A program made the translations under genes and the position numbers. Of a stretch of DNA of 64,000 nucleotides, positions 49,413 to 58,146 are shown piece by piece. The number at the start of each line of letters is the position of its first letter. The first letter of the stretch is position 1. The notes beneath the pieces were generated by a model that did not search any database, was not told the origin of the DNA, and saw nothing but the letters and a program-made list of their open reading frames with translations. Origin of the DNA: Methanohalophilus mahii DSM 5219 (GTDB taxonomy: Archaea; Halobacteriota; Methanosarcinia; Methanosarcinales; Methanosarcinaceae); assembly GCF_000025865.1 (NCBI RefSeq), contig NC_014002.1:1426001-1490000 (forward strand), read 5' to 3'.

Positions 49413-51023
49413 TCATTTCTTCAACAATATTTTATCGATTCTCAGCACACTGGTTGCGGTTTCAGTAGCAGAGATGACCGCTAATTTTTTGATGCTAGCT
49501 GAATCATAGACTAAAGGATTATTTTCTGTGACAGATCTGGAAGTATCAATTCTTGGATTCAATCCTTTTTTATAAAAATTTGACATTTTTACCATTGAAT
49601 CTATAACATTCATTCCTTCATTACTTGCCAGTATTCTGGGAATTTCTTCAAGTGCATTGGCATACTCGATAACCGCAAGCTGCTCCTTTCCTTTTATTGT
49701 GGTTGCATAGTTCTTCAGCATCTGCGATAATACAAATTCGATTCCGCCTCCTCCGGTAACTAACTTTTTATTCTTGAGGATAAATGCTGCAGTGTTCAGT
49801 GCGTCATCTGCAGCTTCTTCTACCTTTTCAAGAGCATATTTGAAAGGTTCCCATATCAAGATCGTCGAAATCATTTGATTTTCGACATTTATAAAAGCAA
49901 AATGTTCACCACATTTCTTTGTAACTTCAACGTCATTTGCTTTTCCAAGATGATCTGGCTCCAGATTGTCCTTTATGGACATAATTTGGGCACCTGTTGC
50001 CTTAGAAATATTTTCCAGGTCCTTATTTTTAAGTTTCTTGAACATTAGTATGTTTTGTTCCACAAGGCGTGATTCTATCTGGGAGTCTACATCACCTTCA
50101 CAAAACACAACATTAGCATTACAATTTATTATTTTATCAGCAAACCCGTCAAGTATTCTTTTATTCTCTTCATTGAACATATGAGCGGTTTCAATGCTAT
50201 CCATACTGATGTTACGTTTTGAATTTATAAATTCACTTTTGACTTTCAAATCATAATTTAGAATGAGAATATTTGGATGGGATACTGATTCTGGCATATC
50301 AAATCTTGCGGGTGTTTCATCAAGAATGACACCATTAAGATGCAATATATCAGGCCCGCCAACTTTCTTCATTATTTTTACATTTTCATCGAGATCCAGA
50401 TAACCATCAGGAGATATTGTTGCCAAATGCTCGATCACATTAACAACCATTGTTGAAAGCTTCTTTGCTTGATCAAGTTCTATACCTTTGGCAAATGAAG
50501 CACTGAGGATTGCAGCGTAGGTCTCATCATATGATTTAGCAGTTATACTGTTGAATTCGATAAGTTCATATGCCTTATTAAGAGCAATTTTATAACCCTT
50601 TATGATGGTGGTAGGGTGCACACCCATTTTTATAAGTTTAACTGCATTTACAATAAGGCTAGATGCCAGTATAACTGCGGTTTTTGTACCATCACCACAT
50701 GATCTATCCATTGATTTTGAAAGATCATTCAAAGAAGTAACTATAGGATGTAATACATCCATCTCTTTTATTATGGTTTTTCCATCGTTAGTTAAATACA
50801 CGTCACCAACATGATTTGTAATTAATTTATTTAGTCCCCAGGGGCCAAATGAAGTACTCAACAATTCTTTTATCTCAACAGATGCTTTTTCAAGGTGGTC
50901 GATAAGTTCTTTGTTCTCTACATCATTTTTCAGACCGATTTTTCTGTAAACGTTCTGCATAAGCTGATACATGTCATCTGCATTGTTCTGTTGTTGTCCT
51001 ATATTATTTACCGCTGAGTTCAT
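49413..51023 (-). CDS. Divergent group II chaperonin (thermosome-like)
   Basis: A protein of 536 residues. The group II frame is clear: TSFGPWGLNKLI, LTNDGKTIIKEMDVLHPI, CGDGTKTAVILASSL, VEEAADDALNTAAFIL, VTGGGGIEF and a C-terminal ATSVLRIDKILLKK. ATPase aspartates are present (Asp80 in NDG, Asp111 in GDGT). It is divergent: the usual GDGTTT is GDGTKT, the segment before the end (normally NAGLDPID..GVD) is reworked, and the GGM-rich tail is missing. It begins 5 bases after the hydantoinase-family gene. As I recall, M. acetivorans has an accessory chaperonin (MA4386, Hsp60-4) near its mtsF gene, so the link may be conserved. A folding or assembly role for the neighbouring enzymes is inferred. 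Confidence 0.9.
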   Translation of the reverse strand: MNSAVNNIGQQQNNADDMYQLMQNVYRKIGLKNDVENKELIDHLEKASVEIKELLSTSFGPWGLNKLITNHVGDVYLTNDGKTIIKEMDVLHPIVTSLNDLSKSMDRSCGDGTKTAVILASSLIVNAVKLIKMGVHPTTIIKGYKIALNKAYELIEFNSITAKSYDETYAAILSASFAKGIELDQAKKLSTMVVNVIEHLATISPDGYLDLDENVKIMKKVGGPDILHLNGVILDETPARFDMPESVSHPNILILNYDLKVKSEFINSKRNISMDSIETAHMFNEENKRILDGFADKIINCNANVVFCEGDVDSQIESRLVEQNILMFKKLKNKDLENISKATGAQIMSIKDNLEPDHLGKANDVEVTKKCGEHFAFINVENQMISTILIWEPFKYALEKVEEAADDALNTAAFILKNKKLVTGGGGIEFVLSQMLKNYATTIKGKEQLAVIEYANALEEIPRILASNEGMNVIDSMVKMSNFYKKGLNPRIDTSRSVTENNPLVYDSASIKKLAVISATETATSVLRIDKILLKK

Positions 51024-51028
51024 CTAAA

Positions 51029-52957
51029 TTATCTCCTTGGACTTCCAATTCCTGTTGCCACGATTTTAGTTTCAAGCCTTGCACCATATCCGTTTTTCAT
51101 GTCATTTCTGGCTATATCTAAATTTATTTTAGACATGTCCAGACCATACCCTGCCATATATCCTTCAATAAGTTTTTTACTTATACTATAAGCATAATTT
51201 ACAGAGTCCTCATACTCATCAAAAATGTTTCTTCCGTTTTCAGAAAAAACAACATACTGGTTAGTCCCAGTCCTGTCTATCCTTACAATGGATTCAGTTC
51301 TGTAGATAACATCTCCAAGGAGAGCACCAACCGCATTTCCAACTTCATGATACTCAGGAACTATTATGTCAGCATTGAGTATTTTGCAAATATCTTCCTG
51401 ATATGCTTTTACAGGTCCTCCAACAAGAACTATGGGTTGATTTACTTTGAAATTCAAAGAAGATGGGGATTCAATCATCTTTTCTATGTCTGATTTTTTG
51501 ATATCCTCTACTAAATAAGACACTATATTTACGGACATATTCTTTACTACTTGTGCTTTTATATGTGAGCAAAAACTATCTTTATCCATACCCACGTATT
51601 CACCTAGTAGCTGAGCTCCAATATCTGATGCCTCTGCATTATATCCGGTATAATCCCTCAAAACGTGAAGGGCATCTGTAGGAGTAAAACCAATTTGCTG
51701 AACATATTTTTTCTTGACAAGAGATTCAAGGTGACCGGAAAACATCAAAATGTGTTCATCTAATTTATTCGATATCTCATACAGGGATAGCGGTTTAGAA
51801 TCTAACACATCGAAGATTCGTTTCTCATTAGAGTTCAATTTAAAGTTATCTGATTCATATTTATTCAAATCACTTTTTATAAAGAAGGTTGTAGGCTGTA
51901 TTATATTATCCATAAGGCGTACGTTAGGTTTGTCAACGTTGCCAAGTTTTTCTATCAATTCAGGATGATTATATGCTGCAAGACACAGGGGTATGACCCT
52001 ATTCGATCCTATTGTTGTACGTGTCTGAACCCATACATGACTATCACCGCCAAGAGCAGACGTGTCCATCTTTATGGCTTTTACCATCGTGCTCCATCCC
52101 CCAACTTTAGCACCACTTTCACTTATCTCGGGAATTCCATTGGATATCATTGACACATCAGTGCTTGTGCCACCAACATCCATAGTCAGGCAGGTCTCAA
52201 GATTTGAAAGATGAGACGCACCAACAAGGCTGGCTGCAGGCCCTGAAAATATTGACTCAACAGGTTTTTTCAGTGCATCTTCTATTCTTACAAGGGAACC
52301 ATCACATTTCATCATCATTAGATCTGCATCAATTCCCTTTCTTTCCATTACCGAAAGAATAGATCTTATAAATTGATCAGTTACCGGGATTAATTGTGCA
52401 TTTAATAATGCTGTGACAGCTCTTTCATAAGCTCCAAGATTCATTGAAAGTTCATGTCCACATACAACTGGTTTGTCGGTCAATTTTCCAATAATATCTT
52501 TTACTGTCATCTCATGTTCAGGGTTCCTTACTCCAAAATAAGATGATACTGCAAAAGAGGAGACTTTATCTTTATTTTGCATTACAAAATTTTCAATCAA
52601 TTCAGGGTCATCGAGATTTTCTGCAACATTGCCATCAGCATCATGACCACCTTTTATGGATAGGATTTGATCGGTTGAAAGGGGTCCATTAATTGAATGG
52701 CCGATAAGGATAAGTGCAGCAGGATGCCCATTTTTTTCAAGCGTGGTATTGGTTGCAAGAGTGGTTGAAACGGATACAAATTCTATACTTTCCAGGTAAC
52801 TATCATTGAGTCCTTCAAGAGAATTCTCTATTCCCTGTATTAGATTGGAATGAGTAGTTAACGATTTATAAGCGTCCACTACATTTCCGGACGAGATGTC
52901 CATTATAATAGAATCAGTATATGTGCCTCCTGTATCAATTCCAAGTCCAAGGTACAT
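51029..52957 (-). CDS. Hydantoinase/oxoprolinase-family ATPase
   Basis: A protein of 642 residues in the ASKHA (actin-like ATPase) fold. LGIDTGGTYTDSIIMD is the phosphate-1 loop, VSTTLATNTTLEKNG the family motif, and CLTMDVGGTSTDVSMIS the second phosphate loop. Roughly residues 370-440 contain an inserted winged-helix-like segment (RIFDVLDSKPLSLYEISNKL). AGGAGGTTATAAG precedes the ATG. True hydantoinases work with a B subunit that is absent here. Beside a corrinoid protein, a role as ATP-driven activator or maintenance factor is possible, since corrinoid reactivases also use an ASKHA fold; this is inference. Confidence 0.88.
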   Translation of the reverse strand: MYLGLGIDTGGTYTDSIIMDISSGNVVDAYKSLTTHSNLIQGIENSLEGLNDSYLESIEFVSVSTTLATNTTLEKNGHPAALILIGHSINGPLSTDQILSIKGGHDADGNVAENLDDPELIENFVMQNKDKVSSFAVSSYFGVRNPEHEMTVKDIIGKLTDKPVVCGHELSMNLGAYERAVTALLNAQLIPVTDQFIRSILSVMERKGIDADLMMMKCDGSLVRIEDALKKPVESIFSGPAASLVGASHLSNLETCLTMDVGGTSTDVSMISNGIPEISESGAKVGGWSTMVKAIKMDTSALGGDSHVWVQTRTTIGSNRVIPLCLAAYNHPELIEKLGNVDKPNVRLMDNIIQPTTFFIKSDLNKYESDNFKLNSNEKRIFDVLDSKPLSLYEISNKLDEHILMFSGHLESLVKKKYVQQIGFTPTDALHVLRDYTGYNAEASDIGAQLLGEYVGMDKDSFCSHIKAQVVKNMSVNIVSYLVEDIKKSDIEKMIESPSSLNFKVNQPIVLVGGPVKAYQEDICKILNADIIVPEYHEVGNAVGALLGDVIYRTESIVRIDRTGTNQYVVFSENGRNIFDEYEDSVNYAYSISKKLIEGYMAGYGLDMSKINLDIARNDMKNGYGARLETKIVATGIGSPRR

Positions 52958-53023
52958 CTTATAACCTCCTGTGTTATAATTTAATTTGAAAGTATATTTT
53001 CATAATTTGCACGAATCAACCGT

Positions 53024-53056
53024 CTCAAAAAAAATAGGGTTTAATATCACCCTATT
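53024..53056 (-). terminator. Hairpin plus T-run at end of the fused methyltransferase gene
   Basis: AATAGGGT pairs perfectly with ACCCTATT (8 bases, 8-base loop, 53033-53056), and on the minus strand the stem is followed by TTTTTTTT. The stop codon lies in the loop. It lies between the fused methyltransferase gene and the hydantoinase-family gene, so it would lower expression of the two downstream genes relative to the enzyme. Confidence 0.7.
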
Positions 53057-54951
53057 ATGTCTTTTTGAAACTGTGGGCCAAGTTCCTTGACCTTGTCCAC
53101 CATTGCCTTGATAGGTGTCATTGGGCCTCCTGGTGGCGTCTCACATCCAGTAGACATGACATACTTAGACTGCATACCATTTTCCTTCAGGCTTTCATGA
53201 ACTCCCTTCAGTAGCACTTCTGTATCGTTTTCAATTTTCTGTATGCCTTCTGGGGAGTTGTCCATCATATCAATAGGATTTATTTCTCCCATCATACAGC
53301 ACATGTCACCATACTTTGGAATAAGGTCTGCATAGTTTTGTGAGCCTTTTTCCCTTTCACTTTCATAGTATGCATAGCTGAACAGAGCTGTTCCGAATTT
53401 CTTGATCTGAGTATCGAAATGAACAGCATCTGCACAATTGTGGATGATGTATGGTTGATCATATTTTTTGAAAACTGGAATGTGTTGATCATATACAAAC
53501 TTCCCATCAAACTTCCAATAGTCTTCTTCATCCATAATTATATTATTTGACCACAGGTTGTCAACACAAAGAGCATCACAGGCATCTTCTTCAAAGAAGG
53601 CCTCTGAAACCTGGCAGACGTAGTCGGTACATTTCTGAAGTGCTTCAAGAACAACATCCGGGTTGGTTTTCATGTCCATAAGCACACGATCTGCACCCAT
53701 AAGTTGTGTCAAAGTCAGGAGAGGACCTTCATGGAACCCAACAAATGGTGTACCAAGTTCCTTGTTTAACTTATCTTTGGCAAGTTTTGAAGCCTCAATC
53801 AATTCATAGGCACGTGTGCCTTCTTTGACTTCTGGGGTCTCAATATCTTCATAGTCCTCAAGGTGTCCTTCTGAGGAAGGTGTATCTTCTTCAGGATATT
53901 TGATAGTACATCCAAAGTCAGCTGAAGTAGCTGAAAGATCAATCAAACCTACAAACATGTCAAGGTCCATGTATTTACAACCAAGGAAAGCGCTTTCTGC
54001 AAACTTATTGGGATCTATGGCATATTCCTTGTAAGTCGCGTCTGCAAATTTTCTCAGAGCACCACATGCAAGTGGATATACTGGAAGACGGTCAACTTTC
54101 TTGTCAGCCATAGCCGCAAGAGTCCTGTCAGCATGACTCATTTCTTCCTTAGACTTGACACCAACACTTTCGAATTCTTCCATGATCTGCTTTGCAGTTT
54201 CACGCCCGATGTCTTTCTTTGATTTCACCTGTTTCTTTGCCAGAATTTCCCGATATTTCACCTTAGCAAGGTTGATTTTCTCGTCACTCCATCTTTCCTT
54301 TGAAGGTGAAAGTTTACTTACGGCATCTATTGCCCAGTTTGAGGCATGCAAAGCATCAGGTGCTGTTTTATCTGCACCGATATTCTCGGCAAAATCTTCA
54401 GATATGGGTGCTCCTCCTACCATTACGATAAGGGAATCCCTGAGTCCTTCTTCCTGAAGCATTTCGATGACTTTTTCCATTCCGGACATTGTAGTTGTCA
54501 TCAGTGCACTCATAGAGATGACATCGGCCTGGTTTTCTCTTGCTGTTTCAATGAATTTGTCCAGAGGAACGTCATTTCCAAGATCTATAGTATCAATTCC
54601 TCCTGCTGACATCATTGTTTTGACAAGGTTTTTACCGATGTCATGCACATCACCTTCTACAGTACCGATTACCATGGTTGCGGGTTTGGATGATTCTTCT
54701 GTTTCAATGTGGGGTGTTAGCACATCCATTCCAGCATACATTGCCTGTGAAGCGATCAACAGATGTGGAACGAAAGCTGTTCCTTTCTCATAGTTATCGC
54801 TAACAATTACCATTCCTTTGGCCAATCCATCAATAATAGCTTTATGTGGATCCAATCCTTCCTTTAACGCCTTTTCGGACAATTCTGCTGTTAGGTCTTT
54901 GTTTCCAGAAACCACAGCTTCCGCTAATTCTTTTAATATGTCTTGCGCCAT
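53047..54951 (-). CDS. Fused corrinoid protein / UroD-type methyltransferase (Mts-like)
   Basis: A protein of 634 residues in two parts. Residues 1-215 are a corrinoid protein: helical cap, then EGDVHDIGKNLV (His103 is the lower cobalt ligand) and VGGAPIS. A linker of about 55 residues, rich in K and E, leads to a UroD-type methyltransferase (275-634) with zinc ligands in IIHNCADAVH (His504, Cys506) and MSTGCETPPGGP (Cys603). This is the architecture of the MtsD/MtsF/MtsH methylsulfide:coenzyme M methyltransferases of Methanosarcina acetivorans. Upstream are a Msr-type regulator and a MsmS-like sensor, which supports methylsulfide use. Other methylated thiols or unknown substrates are possible. 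Confidence 0.88.
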   Translation of the reverse strand: MAQDILKELAEAVVSGNKDLTAELSEKALKEGLDPHKAIIDGLAKGMVIVSDNYEKGTAFVPHLLIASQAMYAGMDVLTPHIETEESSKPATMVIGTVEGDVHDIGKNLVKTMMSAGGIDTIDLGNDVPLDKFIETARENQADVISMSALMTTTMSGMEKVIEMLQEEGLRDSLIVMVGGAPISEDFAENIGADKTAPDALHASNWAIDAVSKLSPSKERWSDEKINLAKVKYREILAKKQVKSKKDIGRETAKQIMEEFESVGVKSKEEMSHADRTLAAMADKKVDRLPVYPLACGALRKFADATYKEYAIDPNKFAESAFLGCKYMDLDMFVGLIDLSATSADFGCTIKYPEEDTPSSEGHLEDYEDIETPEVKEGTRAYELIEASKLAKDKLNKELGTPFVGFHEGPLLTLTQLMGADRVLMDMKTNPDVVLEALQKCTDYVCQVSEAFFEEDACDALCVDNLWSNNIIMDEEDYWKFDGKFVYDQHIPVFKKYDQPYIIHNCADAVHFDTQIKKFGTALFSYAYYESEREKGSQNYADLIPKYGDMCCMMGEINPIDMMDNSPEGIQKIENDTEVLLKGVHESLKENGMQSKYVMSTGCETPPGGPMTPIKAMVDKVKELGPQFQKDIIG

Positions 54952-54994
54952 CTAATGTTTCCTCCAACATTATGTTGCTGTATATTTTTAGAGG

Positions 54995-55038
54995 AAATGG
55001 ACAAATTATGTCCATTTCTCAATTTGCACATATATAGA
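54995..55038 (-). promoter_or_regulatory. TATA box and palindrome in the leader of the fused methyltransferase gene
   Basis: CTATATATGTG at 55028-55038 (minus strand) is a TATA element. About 20 bases downstream lies a perfect 9-10 base palindrome, AAATGGACA at 54995-55003 facing TGTCCATTT at 55009-55017 with an AATTA centre, right where transcription should start. It could be an operator or form a hairpin in the 5' leader before ATG 54951. Confidence 0.5.
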
Positions 55039-55149
55039 TGGAAGTCAGAAACATATAACATAACCTGTGAAATCAGATTTACAAAAATGATATCAATAGA
55101 GATCTATTATTATATCATACACATCAATTATAGGAGAAGGTGCTGCTAA

Positions 55150-55200
55150 GTTAACATCGTTAACCGTGAATGAATGTGTTATTGTGTTAACGCTGTTATC
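55150..55200. repeat. Cluster of GTTAAC motifs upstream of the fused methyltransferase gene
   Basis: Three copies of the palindrome GTTAAC occur at 55150-55155, 55159-55164 and 55186-55191, with a related GTTATC at 55195-55200. The spacing of the first two is nine bases. Placed upstream of the TATA element, they are candidate binding sites for the Msr-type regulator encoded at 55376. The rest of the 424-base region 54952-55375 is AT-rich without a gene. Confidence 0.4.
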
Positions 55201-55375
55201 ATGAAATATTGCATATCTGAATATCAAAAGATTTGATCAAATCAAAGCCTCTGATTACATTTGCACTATTCAGAATCTAACTGTAAGTTACATTCATAAC
55301 TAGTAAAAAATAAAATATTTAATCCACAAATTAAGTGTATGTATATATGAGAATTATTTATGACAGTCTGGTCCT

Positions 55376-56176
55376 TTATATGTCTTTGTCTGTGATTGGA
55401 GTTGAATTATTAAGATAATATCTAAATAAATCCTCCCCCCATTTCAAAGCACTATTATCAAAACTCATGATTACATGGTTGTGATAAATTCCTGTATTAT
55501 AAAAGAGTGAGATTGCTGTGAATTTATCCGTTACAGTACCTGATGCAATTTCAATCTTGTCTCCAAAAACAAAAAGATTTCCACACTCCATATTCACAAA
55601 TTCTCTTGTTTCTTCTTGATAGTCATTTTGAAGTCTTTCAAATACTGGTTTTGTTATTATTACTGAAACGTCAACGCCTTTTTTCGCAAGTTCAATATAG
55701 ACTTTTGGGTATGCTGGACTGAAATATGAAGAAACTTCATGTACGTAAGTCGATTGATTAAGATATTCTACCATTTTTTCTGGTAACTCATACATCCTAT
55801 TAAGGCTAGGTTCGAGCAATTCACAGTTTCCCATTTCTTCTATTCTTTCTAAAAGACAAGAAGGTATTGCATTGAGGTTGTGGTTTTCCCAATAATTTTT
55901 ATTATCCGTATATACGGATAATACATCCAGTAGTGGTTGCATCTTTTTTACAATTACTCTGCCCATGCCTGATAATTTATATACATCATCGTCATAAACG
56001 ATTAACCCATGACTTAAAAGTATCTTAATTTGGGTCATTATTGCACTTGAATTCACATCAAGTATATCTTTTATCTCATCAATGTCCCTGGGTTTTTTTA
56101 CCAGCAAAAGAAGGAGATCTTTTCTTTTTTCTGATAGGAAGAGGGTTCCTAATAACTCAGATTTCATACTCTTCAC
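55376..56176 (-). CDS. Msr-type methyltransferase regulator (winged helix + DUF1724-like)
   Basis: A protein of 266 residues. The N-terminal winged helix is SEKRKDLLLLLVKKPRDIDE followed by NSSAIMTQIKILLSHGLIVY. The remaining 180 residues match the layout of methanogen Msr proteins, which control corrinoid methyltransferase genes such as mtaCB and mts. Start is GTG 56176, or ATG 56167. It overlaps the preceding sensor gene by about 20 bases, so sensor and regulator are made together, as in the msmS-msrG arrangement of M. acetivorans. The natural target is the fused methyltransferase gene just downstream. Confidence 0.88.
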   Translation of the reverse strand: MKSMKSELLGTLFLSEKRKDLLLLLVKKPRDIDEIKDILDVNSSAIMTQIKILLSHGLIVYDDDVYKLSGMGRVIVKKMQPLLDVLSVYTDNKNYWENHNLNAIPSCLLERIEEMGNCELLEPSLNRMYELPEKMVEYLNQSTYVHEVSSYFSPAYPKVYIELAKKGVDVSVIITKPVFERLQNDYQEETREFVNMECGNLFVFGDKIEIASGTVTDKFTAISLFYNTGIYHNHVIMSFDNSALKWGEDLFRYYLNNSTPITDKDI

Positions 56177-57830
56177 CCAATTGTTTTTTTGAGGAGAAAT
56201 CTATTTTTGGAATCCAAATGTGGACTTCTGTCCCCACATCTATTTTGCTCTCAATCTTTATGCTGCCTTTATGAGCATCAGCTATCTGTTTACATATATA
56301 GAGGCCGGATTCTATACCTTCCGAATTGTTTTTTGTTTGGGAATCAATCTCATAAAAACGCTGGAACATATGGGGAATTATATTTTCTGGGATACCGGCC
56401 CCATTATCTTTCAATATAACATGAATATAATTCATTTCTTCATCAACAATTATTGTCACTTTTCCTCTATAAGGAGTAAACCGAATGGCACTATCCATCA
56501 AAACTGTAAACATATCAGTCAGCTTTTCTTCATCTCCATTGATTAAAGGAAGAGATTTTGGTATTGTTTTTTCCAATACTATTTCTTTTTCTTCTATCAT
56601 GAAAATGGTGTCTACAAGGGAATGTTCCAGTGGCACAGAAATATCAATTGGCTTAAAATTGTATTCTATCTTGCCTGCTTCTTCCATACTCGTATAAATG
56701 AAAGAATTTACTATACGCCTTAATCTTTGAGAATGATGTATTACATTTTCAATGGCTTTTTTTTCAAGGTCATTGATAATCTCAAGAGTTTCATCATCGA
56801 TCATCTTTCCTTGTTCATTTGCAGGTTTAGTCCCCTTATTGTCTGATAGGATTTCGGCTTTCATTCTATCAAAAGATTTAAGTTCCATTTCTGCCATTGA
56901 AAGCTCAGTTGAACTTTTCTGAAGAGCATCTTCCATTTGCTTACGTTGGATTAGCCTCCACATTTCCTGTATGAGTAGAATCAATTGTCTCAAATCTGCT
57001 TCATCATAATCTTCTTCTTTATTACCAACCCCCGCTACAGCCACAATCCTGTTCCCATCAAATATTGGAACATTCATGTGTCTTGTCAACTTCACATGTC
57101 CTCGAGGATACCCTTTTTTAAGAGGATTTGCCTCCTGATAATTGTTGGTTATTATTGGTTTTCTCTGCCTTACAGCTTCTCCCCAGAGACCGGTGGTCTC
57201 GATAGGATATATGAATTTTCTATCTTTTACATTACATTCTTTCATCGCATGATTTGACCACGAATACATGATAAGGGAACCCTCATCTGGACTCATAAAA
57301 GCAAGATAACCCAATTTGCTTTTAGTTAGTTTGACTGCCTCTTCATGAGCAAAATCTGTAATTTCCTGTAATGATGAACCCGTCATTTGATTGAGTTTCA
57401 AAAGGGCCTCAAGCCGAGATTCGTCAAGATACAAATTTTCTTCTGCCTTTTTGCGTTCTGTAATATCTATTATGATTCCCTGGTAATGCGTAATCTTATT
57501 GTTATTATCACGCCGGATAAATGTCCTGTCATCTACCCACCGGACATCACCAGATTTTGTTAGTACTCTATACTCCTAGGTATATTCTGTATTTCCTTCT
57601 TCTGAATTCCTCGAAACCTCGGAGCGTACATAGTTTAAATCCTGTGGATGTACAATATCAGCATATTTTATCGATCCCGACTCAAAATCTTCTACAGTGT
57701 AACCTAACTTTACAACATTATCTGATACAAATTCCACAGGCCAATCCTGTTCAGTTTTGCAGAGAAATACTATGGCAGGACTGTTGTTGATGACTTTTTC
57801 TAATTCTGCCTTATCCTCGAATTGTGCCAT
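56157..57830 (-). CDS. MsmS-like PAS-GAF sensor with in-frame TAG and degenerate kinase domain
   Basis: From ATG 57830 the frame meets TAG at 57576-57578 (codon 85) and continues without a break to TGA at 56157, 557 codons. The TAG lies inside a PAS domain: NTEYT before it and EYRVLTKSGDVRWVDDRTF after it are contiguous PAS text. GAF domain about 133-300 has Cys199 and His245, again 46 apart as in the heme site of MsmS. The H-box histidine is absent (ILSDNKGTKPANEQ replaces the SNVSHELKTPL of the other kinase). The ATPase domain lacks the N-box Asn (LMDSAIRFTP) and the second glycine box reads EGIESGLYICK. It may be a pseudokinase sensor that works through the overlapping regulator gene. Confidence 0.78.
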
Positions 57831-58146
57831 AAATCCTCTTTCCTGCGTTTTTTAGTAAAGTATAAATATTATTTATGCCCGTTTTCCATACATAAAATTC
57901 ATTTAGATAGTAAACAGCGTGAAAAATAGCTTGGGACTTCAAGCTATTTATTATTTTGCTTTTTTACTATCGGTTTTGCGTAATATTTAATTGGTCACCA
58001 TTACTGCTTTTCTATGAATTACAAATATTCCAAAAGGTAATTTGCAGTATTTACAACTTATGATACTATATTTCAAAGTTAATGGAATTAGTATTATCAA
58101 TACAATACATAATCAGTATTTGTTATCATATATTAGGTGATAGCAG
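57831..58146. other. 316-base intergenic region between sensor gene and hisS
   Basis: AT-rich. It holds a perfect 10-base hairpin, AAATAGCTTG and CAAGCTATTT at 57924-57949; on the minus strand the stem is followed by TTTTT, so it may end the hisS transcript. A TATA-like run at 57862-57876 (minus strand) is placed to drive the sensor gene. I see no gene or structural RNA. Confidence 0.5.
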
